This document shows positions 51,401 through 63,864 of a stretch of 64,000 bases of DNA, one piece after another. A program made the translations under genes and the position numbers. The stretch's first letter is position 1; every line of letters begins with the position of its first letter. This stretch comes from Merluccius polli (lineage: Eukaryota > Chordata > Actinopteri > Gadiformes > Merlucciidae): the NCBI GenBank assembly GCA_030340625.1, contig JAOPHQ010000584.1, positions 62,001 through 126,000 of the forward strand. The letters are read 5' to 3'. Below the pieces are notes generated by a model. The model saw only the letters and a list, made by a program, of their open reading frames with translations. It was not told the origin of the DNA and searched no databases.

Positions 51401-52340
51401 TAGTCTAAAAGTCACAATGATTATTCCGGAAAGTTCAGACGCATGTTGGTGAAGGTTGGGATCTTTTTACAGACATCAGCGACTTACAGAGGAATGGTTT
51501 CACTCCAGTTTATCCACTGAACCTCATCCAGCCTGTCTTACCATTTCTTTCTCCTGTTATTCATAATGAGAGCAAAGGTTTTGTATTTGTATGCCAATAA
51601 AGAGCTCACCTTTTGACTCTCACTTTTCCTCACCCGTAGAGAGCCTCAAACCTCTCACAACTCCAATGATCTACTGTTATACTAATAAAGCACAGAAGTT
51701 AAATCATACAACAGTAAAAGCATGAAAAAAGCCAGTCTTTGAAGATCAGAAGATAACAGGATGGCAACACATTGGCTTCATTAATGATTTTACAGCATCT
51801 ATAAGGTAACACGTTATTCTTGATTACAAAACACTCTCAATCCCCATGACTATTGTACGCAATGCTTATAATAAGCAGTAGAATTGGTGGACCTAACCCT
51901 GGCTCTTGCCTGTTCCACGGTTTGGTAAAGATGGAGAGTAATAAGGGGCATTTTAATAAATGAGGACATGTCATTTTAATCATGCGTTCAATATCGATAT
52001 CTGAAACACTGGATCACTGTCAGTAAAGGTTAAGAGACCTGCTAATCACATCACAGAGTGCATCAGACGTGATTGAATGCAGTTCTTCATCTGCGTGTCA
52101 GTTTGTACATGAAATAATGCCCAGGATCATCCCTTTCCTCTTCTGTAGGTTACACTGAGCTTAAATGTTAGAATGCAGACCCATGGTAGGTAGACTTTTA
52201 AATTGTAATTGTAAATTAAACCTGTCAAATGTTATTTTAGGCACATAAAACTATACTATACTAAAAGCCAAACGGTGTATAAATATACACCATGTGGATA
52301 TTCTCTAAAGTTAGAGATAGGTCAAATGGTATAGGTAAAA
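51401..52340. other. Intergenic sequence, nothing recognised
   Basis: No gene, RNA or repeat family identified. Confidence 0.4.
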
Positions 52341-52347
52341 TGGTCAC

Positions 52348-52695
52348 CCCCCCCCCCACCTGTTGTTCTGTAAATAACCTCCCTCTGTAAACTACCCCCC
52401 ACCCACTGTAAATGACCCCCACTTTTAACAACCTCCCCCTGTAAACTACCCTCCACTGTAAATGACCCCCACTTTTAACAACCTCCCCCTGTAAACTACC
52501 CTCCACTGTAAATGACTCCCACTTTTAACAACCTCCCCCTGTAAACTACCCCCCCCACTGTAAGCGACCCACCTCTGTAAACTATCCCCCTCTGTAAACT
52601 ACCCCCACTGTAAATAACACTTTGTAAACAACCCCCCACTGTAAACTACCCCCCACTGTAAACAACCCCCCCACCCACTGTAAACAACTTCCTCT
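52348..52695. repeat. Minisatellite of CTGTAAACTACCCCC-type units
   Basis: Imperfect units alternating CTGTAAACTACCCCCC, CTGTAAATGACCCCC and TTTTAACAACCTCCCC. Near-exact longer units (about 62 bp) occur three times between 52395 and 52550. Confidence 0.88.
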
Positions 52696-53265
52696 GTTTC
52701 CACAACTACTATTATGGAAATTCTTAAATAAGGAGAACAGACTTGGGTTGCTTTTGTTGAGTTTGTATTGCAATACAGGAGCAACACGTTCACAAGCAAT
52801 TCAGAAGTGTCTCTCCAAACTAAAGATTCTGAGAGTTTATATACAGTTTGTTATGTAAGCATTTGTAATCATTCAATCACTCACACAAGACAATGTATTT
52901 TATCTTGTCCTGTGCAAATAGTTCATAGTCCAGATTCTATAGCAATAGTTTTTATTAAGTATTAACTACTACATTCATACTATAGTACTTAATGTTAATA
53001 TTTCCATTCCATTTCCCTGCTTTTAATCATTTTAAATCAAACTGAACATTTATTAGATTTAAATTAGTATTTCTTCATTTAATTTGCCTGCCTGTCAGTC
53101 AGTTATCACCTAAAATGTATCACTTAAAACAACCACACACAGCAATTTTAGCTTGGCTAAAAACGGATTCCATGGCATTGGAATGGGGGCCATGGTCCTG
53201 GTCTCTCCATGTTGTTCTTGGCAACCAAAGGCTGATGCAGTCGAGTCGTCAAGTGTAGTTCTCGG

Positions 53266-54485
53266 TATGGATGTGCGCGACTAGTCGACTAAATGACTAG
53301 TCGTTGCTGTGCTTGGTAGTCGGCACCAGAAATAGTAGTCGATTAAACACTTTTTTTTCTCTCTGAGAAAAGCATTTCTGCCGATAAACCCACGGAAGCC
53401 CGGCATGCACTTTTGATAGAATATGCTTAAGAATTAGACCATGTTTTTAATAGGCCTAATTAACCAACGTTAAACAACGTGTAGTTTCCCAAAACATCTA
53501 ATCATTAATTTAATAATTTAATCTGGTTCACATTTCTCAACAACAGTTACTGACTTGGGTGCTCTTCACCCAAGTCAGTAACTGAGGTCAAGTCAGGTGT
53601 GCTGCCATTCGCGATCAGTTGGTCTTTTCTGGTCACTTCATTTAAACTCCTGTTTTAATTAGATAGAATAATAACCATGAATGTATGAACTGTTTTAATT
53701 AGATAGTGAATAATAACCATGGATGTATGAACTGTTTTAATTAGATAGTGAATAATAACCAAGGATGTATGAACGAGCTTGTGCTCCCGCTGAAGGTTTG
53801 AACTCTGCTGAGCGCTGCCGTGTGTGCGCAGCAGATTTCAAACCTTCAGTTTGGAGAGAGACACATCTGTATAGTCGCTCTGGAGGTGCATCGTTGAAAT
53901 GTCAATCAATTCAGTCCGTTTCACAGCAAAGAAACCATGATCCGCCAGATTATATTTACTACTTATGTCCTAACTTTCTTTAGGCCAACTGAGTGAGAGC
54001 GAATGGATCCCTGCTCACGCGAATGGCTTGCTCACTTTTAAGCGGATCGATAAAATGAAGGAGAAGAAAGTACCGCGATCATTGTCATCGATCATTGTTA
54101 TCACGTCTCTTGACAGACGAAGATTTATTTTGGATGATTATTTAGATTTAAACTTTCAAAGCTAGACAACTCCTAACAGTTCAACTGGTATGATGCGGAA
54201 CACGTTCGATACATGAGACCCAACTGCAATGATGCAGGTCGCAAAATGTCACACTTTTCACTTTTCAGCGCATTTGTGTATTGAAAAACATGATGAAGCA
54301 TTTAAAATGGCTATTGGGCTATCATACCCCCGATATTTCTTCAGACAATGTTTGGCCTTATAGATTAAAATCTGCACAGTTTTGACTGTTTTCTGAGTGT
54401 TTTCTTACTTTTAGACCAGTCGACTAGTCGTATACAAAACTTCTGGTTTAAACGTCAGCGAAATTAGTCGCTAGGAACATCCCTA
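53266..54485. mobile_element. hAT-like non-autonomous element E (TSD GTTCTCGG)
   Basis: Ends TATGGATGTGCGCGACTAG and, inverted, TAGGGATGTTCCTAGCGACTA. Exact 8-bp duplication GTTCTCGG at 53258-53265 and 54486-54493. Subterminal CGACTAGTCG palindromes occur at both ends. It holds three tandem GAACTGTTTTAATTAGATAG units (53660-53770). No transposase. Confidence 0.88.
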
Positions 54486-54493
54486 GTTCTCGG

Positions 54494-55390
54494 CAGTCCA
54501 AGGCTAATGCAGTCGTCAGGCGTTTGTTTCGTTCAGTGATTCCTGGGTTGTCTGGCACATCCTGGTGGTTGCTGCTGGCCCTCTGGTACCTTTTGGCTGG
54601 TGTGGGTATCCTCCATCTAGTCCCTCCTTTTGAGTTTCCAGCGGGGCTGGAAAGTGGGGGCGGAGGCCGTGTTGTTCCAGCCAGGGTTGTATGGTGGAGA
54701 GAGGCAGTCCAGATCTGGATACAGCTTAGAGACACTCAACATCATGTTAGTTGTGTTAGCAAGAGCTGGGTTTTGGGGGTTGGACACAAATATCTTAACA
54801 CATTCTATCATATAGGATAATCCCACTCGGGATCCCCTTGTGGGTTGGGCCCCTCAGTCATCTCATTAATCATTTGTATAGCCCATTCTAAGAAACGTCA
54901 TAGTTTCTCAGTTTCTCATCTGTCCAACGGCCCATGTTATCAGAGAATGACACTAATAATGCACATAATGCTTATTTACTACCCCCATGGGAGTTATTCT
55001 GTCAGGTTTCTCTGGTTTTTGTTTCTCTAACTTTCCTTCAGGCTTTTAGCTTATTGTACCCATAAATTGAACACTTCCCTTTCTTTCTTGTTTTTAGACT
55101 TATTCTTTTTCTGTTCTAACTTTTGTTCTAGTATTTTTAGTTGTTGTGCACTAAAACTTCCTTTCTCAGAAAACCCCAGTGTATACCACTTTGGGAGTAC
55201 TTTAACTGCAACCTCACCATGTCTGTCAAACATGCACTGTAAAAAACGATTTGATCAATAAATCATGGCCATTTATTTATTTCCTTTACTTCAAGTTAAC
55301 ATAATGATTTATGCAATTTCAACTGAGTTTTTGGTATTCAAACTCAGGTTTTTAAGAAATGTAAATTTCAAGGTGCCAAATTAACACTGT
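54494..55390. other. Unassigned sequence
   Basis: The 98-codon open frame at 54524-54820 shows no recognised domain. The sequence may be repeat-derived but no ends were found. Confidence 0.35.
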
Positions 55391-55439
55391 GAGTTGACTA
55401 GTGGTTAACTAACTCCAGAAGATGGCAGTATTGCAACAT

Positions 55440-56330
55440 ATAGGATCTAAGCTGCCAGTAAAACTCAAGAAAGAAGAAGAAAGAAGAAACACCAAACAGG
55501 GACCACAAAGACCAACAACGACCAACTAAAGGCCCTGACACACCAAACCAATGAAGGCCGACTGTTGCCCTTGAACACACCGCAAAGACAAAAAAATCTT
55601 TTGCTGCTTTGCTCACTTCCGTTTCTCTTCTCGTGCACTGATTCGCTTAAGCTGAACAGCCAATCAGAGTGATTTCTCTCATCGACGGCCTCCACCGATT
55701 CAACATGTTGAATCGGCCAAAGAAACACAGACAAGGGCCAACTAGTGCTAACGGTGCTCGACACACCGCAGAAACTAGGGCCACAGACACTCACCGACGG
55801 CCCGACTTTCGCAAACCGACGATCGGCCATCAAAGAACTAGCGGCGATGAAGGCCGACGGTTACATCCCCTCGAATCGCTTGTGTCTTGGTCAAAAAGTT
55901 GCACTTGAACACATCACAAAGACTACAGCCAACGGCCAACTAGCACGTATGTTCTGTGCCTGCGTGAGAGGAAATAACCAGCAGGTGGCAGTAGTCTGTA
56001 TTTGTCATTCAAAAAGGGACACCGGAAGACCTAGGAGTGTGGATATATACAAACATGAAACAAAGCAGCGTTTGCCTACCATTCTCACACAACTTTCGCT
56101 CAGACGGTTTCGTAATATAGCTACTTCTAATCGAGAATATGTCTGATAAGAAGTTGCAAATGGCACTGGTGTTGAAAAAAGAGACAATCTTTTTGTGCAT
56201 GCCCTCTTGACGAAGTCGTTTGCTGCTTTGCTCACTTCTGTTTCTCTTCTCGTGAACTGATTCACTTAGGCTGAACATCCAATCAGTTATTTCTCTCACC
56301 GACGGCTCAACAGTGAGATCACAATAAACA
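55440..56330. other. Repeat-like region with internal duplication
   Basis: The segment TTTGCTGCTTTGCTCACTTC, TTTCTCTTCTCGTG, GCTGAACA and CCAATCAG occurs twice (55601-55690 and 56218-56300). Open frames here are repeat-derived and not recognised. Confidence 0.55.
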
Positions 56331-56346
56331 TGACCCACCTGACCAC

Positions 56347-56614
56347 ATTAATGCCGCCACTCCGACCACTAGACGTCAATGTCTAAGTAGCGGCATGTCG
56401 GAATAGCGGCATGTAACCATCATGGTCATTGATCAGTGATTGATTAAAAACTATATGACCTATCAAAATGTGGAATAATACACCAAATACACAAGACTTG
56501 TGTCTACTGTTTAAAGTTCAAATGGAGTCTCTAGGTGAAATTGGTTACATGCCGCTATTCCGACATGCCGCTACTTAGACATTGACGTCTAGTGGTCGGA
56601 GTGGCGGCATTAAT
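56347..56614. repeat. Perfect 73-bp inverted repeat with 122-bp spacer
   Basis: 56347-56419 is an exact reverse complement of 56542-56614 (ATTAATGCCGCCACTCCGAC at the outer end). Pairing stops at a mismatch on both sides. The arms contain two AGCGGCATGT motifs; related CGTAAT..CGGCATGTC motifs recur at 57980-58190. Confidence 0.92.
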
Positions 56615-56759
56615 ATTATTTTCCAAGCGTCCCACTACTACGACAATTTTTTTTCCCCATTGTCTGAGTAGCGGCACTTTACTTTTTTTCAAACGTCCTG
56701 CCATTCCGACATGAGGCCATTAATATTTGTCATTATCATTGTACTTTAAATTAATTAAT

Positions 56760-57760
56760 TCATGTGATTATACCCATATGTTCTGGACTTAGCATACACG
56801 CAGCTTATGCATGGGTGTGACAAATACAAAAAAGGAACGAAAGTAAAAGGAGCGTCGGATATCCCGCCTGTCTTTGCACCATTATAGGGCCATGATAATG
56901 CATGCAATAGCCTAGAGCCGAGAGAAAGAAGACTAAATAAATATGCAGACATGTAATGTGCAATTCAACAACTGCACGCATGACATGTGAACGACATGCC
57001 TACATTATTGTGTAGTAAATAGTTGAGTTGAGTTCACCCAACCTGCTGGCAAGCCAAAATGCGTTGCATGGCTTTATCATTGTCCTCTAAAATGCAATAT
57101 AACCAACTTGAATATATCGCACACCCAGTTTGAACACCCCGATGGATACTGAACTCTGGGGGTTATTTGAACGTTCACTAAAGTAGTTTAGGCTACTGGA
57201 GCCTAAGAATTCCGCCCGCCTTTGCGCAATTGGCCATCGATTAATTAATGTAGGACTAGCCTATCCATATCAAATCCAAAAGCAACAATCTTCATAACAA
57301 AATCAGAGTATCCTTTTCAAAACATATTATTTCGCCGTTCTTAAATTAGGCTTCCACAGCGCAAAAAAGGTAGGCCTACACCTTGAAACTTTGTTCTATC
57401 AACTTAAAGTCCGATTAAACTTCATTCAAAGGCAGTCCATAATTCAAATTAAATTGATTTCTAACGAACAAGTCCAAATTTCAGGTCCTAGAGCTTTATT
57501 CGTGCTTCTTCTTATATATTTTTAAGTAGACTGCTGGCCTGCACGCACAGAGTTTGTTTGATGCATGGAGTTTCAACCTTTTCCCCCTGAGAGCTGAATA
57601 AAAATGAGGAGAGCTCCCTGTCTTTTACATAATGTGTAGGCCTAACATTTATTCACATGGCCGGTTCAAAATCACCTAGTTTTTGACTGAAATGTGTGCC
57701 GATATCAATTATTGGGAAAAACATTGTTTGGAGTAGAGGTCTGCACTCGCGATGCAAATG
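56760..57760. other. Unassigned sequence
   Basis: No gene or element boundary recognised. Confidence 0.35.
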
Positions 57761-58138
57761 GAAGCTCATTGCGGGTGCGGGCGGGATGATAGAGGTAGGC
57801 CTACATTTATTCTATATTAATAACTATTATTATTATTCTATTGCACTTTCTATGAAAAGTAGGCCTAATTGAAGCTCATTGCGGGTGCGGGCGGGATGAT
57901 AGAGGTAGGCCTACATTTATTCTATATTAATAACTATTATTATTATTCTATTGCACTTTCTATGAAAAGTAGGCCTAATTGTCGTAATAGCGGTACCAAA
58001 AAAGATCGGATTAGGGGCATGTCTAAATAGAGGCATGTCGTAATGACGGCATGTCAATTGTCGTAATAGCGGTACCAAAAAAGATCGGATTAGGGGCATG
58101 TCTAAATAGAGGCATGTCGTAATGACGGGATGTCGTAA
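57761..58138. repeat. Two consecutive near-perfect tandem duplications (109 bp and 79 bp units)
   Basis: 57761-57869 is repeated at 57870-57979, and 57980-58058 at 58059-58138, by eye almost without change. The second unit is TGTCGTAATAGCGGTACC-type sequence, followed by four further TGTCGTAAT motifs to 58175. Confidence 0.88.
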
Positions 58139-58179
58139 TGGAGGGTTGTCGTAATAACGGGCTGTCGTAATAAAGGGCG

Positions 58180-58988
58180 GACCCCGACCATGATCATTTT
58201 TGGAGAAATTATGAGATTATAATGGGTGTGTATTGCGAGGAATGTTTGTGTCAGAGTGCATGAAATCATCGGTTAGAGTGGGAGAGAGCCCAAAATTAAT
58301 CCAGATTTTTTCTCTTTCCACGCTGCTCCTGGCCACAATGTACACTCTACACACATGATTTTTTCCAAATTTGTAGACAAACTTGTTCTGTCTCTCTCTG
58401 CTCAAAAAATCAGAGGGAATTTGAATTAGCAGCCTCTAAGTGCGGCCAGTCTGTCTCTGCTCGTCATTGACTCCAATACAAATATTTTCTGAGAGAAGCA
58501 GAACGGACCCCTCTGTGTGTCTCAAGTGTGTCCAAAATATTTACTGTAGAAACACTGTAGAAACACCAAATCGTTCAGGAAGGCCTTACAGTGATGATGG
58601 TCTGTTTTTTTTCTGATAGGAGCTACCGTTTTGTCAGAATAAGCCCAAATGTGAGACCAGTGCAGAGACCAGTGTCTGCCTCAGCCTGGGGGGGGGGCTA
58701 TCACGCGCGGGTGTGCGCGTGTGATCTAATTACGGTTGATGACGTCGTCTGTTGACAGTTGATAACTGGCGCGAATTTTCTCGGGCTGTTGTCAGCCAAA
58801 CCCTACAGATATCCCTCGTCTGATTGGACGGCGGATACAAGAGGACTCCTATTGGTCACTCGCGTGATTTTGTTGTTTGGCCAGGTGGGTCATGTAAAAA
58901 CCCCCTCTGCGGATCTGCTCTTCCCCTTTGATTGTATCAGAGGGAAGAAATATGCTTTGTCTTTACAACACATCAGTTGTACACAATA
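58180..58988. other. Unassigned sequence with inverted CCAAT-type motifs
   Basis: GATTGGACGG and TATTGGTCAC occur near 58825-58860, and a G-run near 58689. No gene follows that they could drive. Confidence 0.3.
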
Positions 58989-58996
58989 GTGAGATT

Positions 58997-60025
58997 TAGT
59001 GATGGCTCGTTCGCAAACTAATCAGTTTGAACGAACGACTCTTTAAAGTGAACAAACTGACCTCGTTCGCCGTTCTCGTTCGACTCGTTCGTCGTCATTC
59101 GTCTCGTTCGCCGAGTCTCTGACGCGCTGCTGATTCGCAGCGCTGATTCGCGAGTCGTTCCCTGACTGTGATTGACTCGAGGACTGAGACGTCACGACTC
59201 ACGAGAGCCAGCCAATCGTATTTAAATATCAGTGAAATGGTAAATGCATGCTGTCTTTGTATTTTCTGTGTCATGCCAGATTAATACATTTGAATGTCTC
59301 GTCAATCTGTCTCGTTCTTTCATGCTTCCTTCTCACGCGACCCGGCCGGGACCCCCACCTTGGTGGATCTTGGTCTTGAGTGGGGGTGGCCAATGGCCAT
59401 CTTCACAATAGTAAATAAAATATGCCCAGAATAAACACAACTGTACATCATTAACTTTAAAACTCATCATTGCTAAATCAAGTCTATTATCTTGCTGATA
59501 TATTAAACATCCAATAATCTACTACGCCCCAACCCCCCCCGCATCCCGCTGCGTTTGGTTTGTCTAACTTTACCTTGAATTGGGGGAATGGGGCATTTTG
59601 ATCCTGACATGTCATTATGCATACATTAAATAAATCTGTTGAACTCAAATTAAATACATATGTTAACATATTCAACCAGACACAATGTTGTATTTGCTAT
59701 TATGCACACATTTATTAACACCATCAACCCCCCTCCCCCAGTTGGTTTGTCGGAGTTGAACTGTAACTTGATCTCTGATTGGTAACTTAACTGCATTCGT
59801 GATTCGTTTGAATGTTGTGAACGAGGGAGGAGCAGCTGGCATTCGCGAACGGCGAATGCATTCGCGAATGAGAACGAGGGGCGGAGGGAGGAGCTGAGTC
59901 TGAACGACTCAGTGAATGATTCACCGCTACCGGAAACACGACTGAACGAACGAACGAACGACTCTTTATGGCGAACTGAACGACGCGAACTGATTCGCGC
60001 AAACAAATCATGAAATCCATCACTA
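58997..60025. mobile_element. hAT-like non-autonomous element F (TSD GTGAGATT)
   Basis: Ends TAGTGATGGCTCGTTCGC and, inverted, TAGTGATGGATTTC. Exact 8-bp duplication GTGAGATT at 58989-58996 and 60026-60033. The subterminal regions are rich in CGTTCG / CGAACG motifs in both orientations. No transposase. Confidence 0.9.
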
Positions 60026-60104
60026 GTGAGATTAGGTTTGACTTTGTTACTCTGTCGTGTTTTGGCTATTATCATCTGAAATACATACACGGCCCGACTC
60101 CATT

Positions 60105-60575
60105 TAAGATGGCGGCGGTACACGGGAAAGAGATGGCGGCGGTACACGGGAACTGCTTCCGGTAAAATACGCCGTTTTGAATCTCAAATGGATCATTTGT
60201 TTATACGCTTTTACACCAGTCAGCAAATATGCTACAGGTCCACAGTGGTGTGTTAAAACCCGCCGTACACACGCACACACGTTTTTTTCCAATAGCCCCG
60301 CAGTATATGGACTCAACTGAAACACGGGAGGACGCGCTGTATTTATCAAAGCTTGGTCGCCATGCTTAGGGTACATTCACGCTACGTTTTGAATCTCAAA
60401 TGGATCATTTGTTTATACACTCTTACACCAGTCAGCAAATATGCTACAGGTCCACAGTGGTGTTAAAACCCGCCGCACACACGCACACACACGCTTGTTT
60501 TTTTGTTTTTTTCCAATAGCCCCGCAGTATATAGACCCGGCTGAAACACGGGAGGACACGCTGTATTTATCAAAT
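60105..60575. repeat. Direct duplications, about 23 and 180 bp units
   Basis: GATGGCGGCGGTACACGGGA occurs twice (60109 and 60132). The block GTTTTGAATCTCAAATGGAT to CTGTATTTATCAAA occurs at about 60172-60350 and 60387-60573. Confidence 0.85.
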
Positions 60576-61360
60576 TGATTGGGTCTTATTAGTCATATAT
60601 ACCTTTTGTCATTTAATCCTTCTTTTGTGGTTACTCCTTTCCCATTTCCATGGCTTGCTCCGGCGATGGATAATGCTCTCGGTACCGCTCCAATATGTCG
60701 CCGTATTTGCGATGACCAATCTATGTTTTCCGGTGCCTTCAACGCGGCCGAAAACACACCAGCCGCCCCTATTATTTTCTATGTACAACCCCCACACCAG
60801 CGACGAGAGGCGCCCGCCGGCGCTACACTTCACGCCAGTGCCCTATTTAGCGTGACCAGATATGAATCTGTGAAAAGGAGGACACCTCAGCGGGGGGGGG
60901 GGGCGTAGTGTATCACATGTTCACATACACAGTCATGGTGACTAGATATGAACATGAGCTTTATTGGCCCTTAACAACACTAACATAGAAAATAGAAAAA
61001 ACACTGCATCTAAGTGCAAACGCACAGAAAATACAGGCATAAAGTAAACGTTTTCAATGTTTGTCCCTATAAAACAATAACCTAAAACAATAATAAAAAG
61101 CTTTGTGTGGATCGCGACCAAGACGAAAGCATGGATATTTATTTTTTAGTTCATCATTGAAAAAACGGACGCACCCTAGTCCTATTTCACAGCATCGCCG
61201 CCTCTGAAAAGGCACATATCACATGACCATGCGTTTTCAGGCGTAGTAGGATGGACGGAGATTCTTTCTGATACAGTGCTAAAACACTAGTGTGGACGGA
61301 GATCATTTTTGTTTAAAAAAAACCTAAAACTGAAAACGTAGTAGTGTGGATGTAGCCTTA
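60367..61360. mobile_element. TIR element candidate (TTAGGGTACATTCACGCTACG ends)
   Basis: The left end TAGGGTACATTCACGCTACG and the inverted right end TAAGGCTACATCCACACTAC are imperfect terminal repeats. The interior shares the CTATTATTTTCTATGTACA block with hAT element C. No clear duplication; it overlaps the second copy of the preceding duplication. Confidence 0.5.
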
Positions 61361-61529
61361 GGCAGCAGATCGGCTTAAGCTGCTTTCGTATTTATACTTT
61401 GAAGCTGCTCATGCAGTGATCAGTGTTGGCGGTTGTAGTTGATTTCCTGTCAATGGTCAAAGTAGGTGTGTGTCTGCACCTGTGTGAATAAATGCGTACT
61501 GTTACTGACCAATATCTTAAATATTTTAG

Positions 61530-61600
61530 GGAGGATGACCACAGATCCAGGAAGAAGACCTCCAGAGGACCACAGCTAAAGACAGCAACCCAACAGACAA
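61530..61600 (+). other. Exon-like block, copy 1
   Basis: Bounded by AATATTTTAG and GTAAGAGAC, good splice-site sequences. It opens in one frame (EDDHRSRKKTSRGPQLK). A near copy with the same boundaries lies at 61735-61800. No homologue recognised; it may be an exon of a non-coding or fast-evolving transcript. Confidence 0.35.
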
Positions 61601-61734
61601 GTAAGAGACATTTACCCCTGCCATTGTCATTGATTTCATGACAATGGTTAATGTAGGTTGTGTCTGTGTTTTTCTGTGAATAAATGCTTCAACACTTTGA
61701 TAACCGTTACTGAACAATGTGTTAAATATTTTAG

Positions 61735-61800
61735 GGAGGATGACAACAGATCTTGGAAGACGAGGACCAAATATCAAGACAGCAAGTCAGCAGAAGAAAA
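61735..61800 (+). other. Exon-like block, copy 2
   Basis: Same splice-like borders as 61530-61600, five bases shorter. It opens as EDDNRSWKTRTKYQDSKSAE. The flanking intron-like sequence is also duplicated (unit about 200 bp). Confidence 0.35.
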
Positions 61801-62389
61801 GTAAGAGACATTTACCCATGAGTACAAAACTGTACTGTATCTTGATTACTTTAAGTTTCAAGTTGACTTGATTCATGTTGGTGTCTTACAGATATTTTTT
61901 TTTGTGTGTTTGCAGACAAGATCATCACTGCCCTCTCGCTTAACTCTACTCTGCCTGCAACCCTTTTCATTGTTTTTTTTGTAACTTTGTCTCCCACATA
62001 ATATTTGAGGTTGAAAGGGCATAGGTTGCTGTATAAATAAATACTTAAAAAAGGAACGTTTGTTGTAGGTGTGCTCCTTGTATATAATATCATAATGTTA
62101 CTAGTATTATTGTTTGAAATCCCTGAAGAATCTCATCATAATGTACACATTCCCGTGGCCCTTTCAAAATTTCCCCCAAGGGAATTTTCTAGTTTCCTTT
62201 CTTACACTCTTTACACTGTTTCCTGCTCGCTGTATTACGTTGAGTGTATTGTAGTGTATTTTCTGATATACATTTACAGGTTATTCTACTTCTTTCTTTT
62301 ATTCATTGTATTACACTCATTCTTTATATGTAGAATACTGATGTGTCATGGGAGAACATTCCTGTGTCTCCTAGTAAGCTATTAGGGGT
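61801..62389. other. Unassigned AT-rich sequence
   Basis: It contains AATAAA-like motifs near 62036. Nothing else recognised. Confidence 0.3.
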
Positions 62390-62394
62390 AATCC

Positions 62395-62760
62395 TGATGA
62401 CCCCAGGCTGCTGAAACAACAAGATGCCCTGAAGACCTCAGAAAGTGTTTCCGTATGTGGTTTACGATAGGTTGTTGTGTTGTAAAGTTAAACAGCCTAG
62501 TTGTTCTGGTTAAGCTTGCTGGACTGTCACGCATGGTATGGCTTAGAGAGGCCTATAAGAAGTGTGTGCATTAGAGAGGATGCAGAGTTTCGGACCCCTT
62601 TGGGGGATTCGGACTCAGATTCGGAGAAGATTCGGCCACCATTCAAATGCACAGAATGTCATCCCGCTTGTGTTCTCTGTTAAATAAAAAGTTATTTACG
62701 CAGACACTTTTGGGAGCGGACCTCCATCATTTCATCATCCACAGACCAGTATTCTGGCAG
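62395..62760 (+). mobile_element. LTR-like block (possible solo LTR)
   Basis: CCTATAAGAAG (TATA-like, 62551) is followed about 130 bp later by AAATAAAAAG (poly-A signal, 62684), then a GC-richer segment, the usual U3-R-U5 layout. A TG start near 62396 and a CA end near 62752 are possible but no flanking duplication was found and no coding sequence adjoins. Confidence 0.35.
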
Positions 62761-63157
62761 CCGAGAAGAATATACTACAGTATGTTTACGATCTGTTAAA
62801 ATGTTTAATTCAATTGCTCAATAAATGTGTGCTTTGTTTTTGTCATAGGATCTTGTATATGATTTTACTTAGGCAGTATATATATATTTTTATTTAATGG
62901 ATACATAAATGGTGGAAACCGTCGGCCCGCCAACTCTTCCGCGGCTTGGTGCTATCTGTTATCTGGGTCGCCCTCCCGTGGCCAAAACGCCACACTGCTT
63001 TTAACTGTTTTTAACGTTTTGCTGAACAGGACCCCCAGATAGCTGGGGAAACATGTGCTATATACTAAAAGGAGATATTTTATTCACCACAACCCGAAGA
63101 GGGGTTCTATAGGCCTACCATTTCAACCTGGTGAAAATAAGATTATAAGTTATAAAT
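62761..63157. other. Unassigned sequence
   Basis: Nothing recognised. Confidence 0.35.
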
Positions 63158-63864
63158 TAGGGGTCGCGTTAACCGAATATTTTCCGTCATTGACCGTTTT
63201 TTTAAAACGGTGACGGAAAAATCGGAGGGCCGTCCGTCATTTTGACAGATTGCATTTCACACCCTGACCACTTGGTGGCGATGAGCATATTAATTGGCTC
63301 TTGTAGAAGAAGAAAAGCAGAAAAGCAGAAAGAAACAACAAACCCACTTGAAACATTTGATTACGCGCAAGCGGGCACGCGAGGAACCTGGAAGCCCCGC
63401 TATACGCGAATTATCCGCGACATCGCACCACCTTGAAAACTCGTTCGCTTGGGGGCGTGTTGACTAGTGGATCAACTAGCTCCCACATGTTGACTAGTGG
63501 ATCAACTAGCTCCCGCGTGTTGACTAGTGGATCAACTAGCTCCCGCCCGCATTGTGGTGATGAATCACCGTCAAGCCCCACTATACGCGAAATATCCGCG
63601 TGATGACAGTCAAGCCCCACTATACGCGAATCGCCTGGCGGCCGATATTCTTTGATTCTTCTGCTTGATGTGTGTATCCACGGTGTGGATTATTTGTTCA
63701 GCTTGTTTGGACTGAATATTAATTAAAAATGAATTAAAATGAAATGCTATTGAACATGTCATTATTATCATTTAAAAAATTAAAGTGACCGGTAAAAATA
63801 GATTATGACGGGATTTTTATGACCCTGTCAGTCAAAATGACGGACAACGAAAAAGTCTAGCGCA

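Noticed and set aside
54524..54820. 98-codon open frame as a small gene
   Set aside because: No recognised domain, no splice or promoter context, and open frames overlap on both strands.
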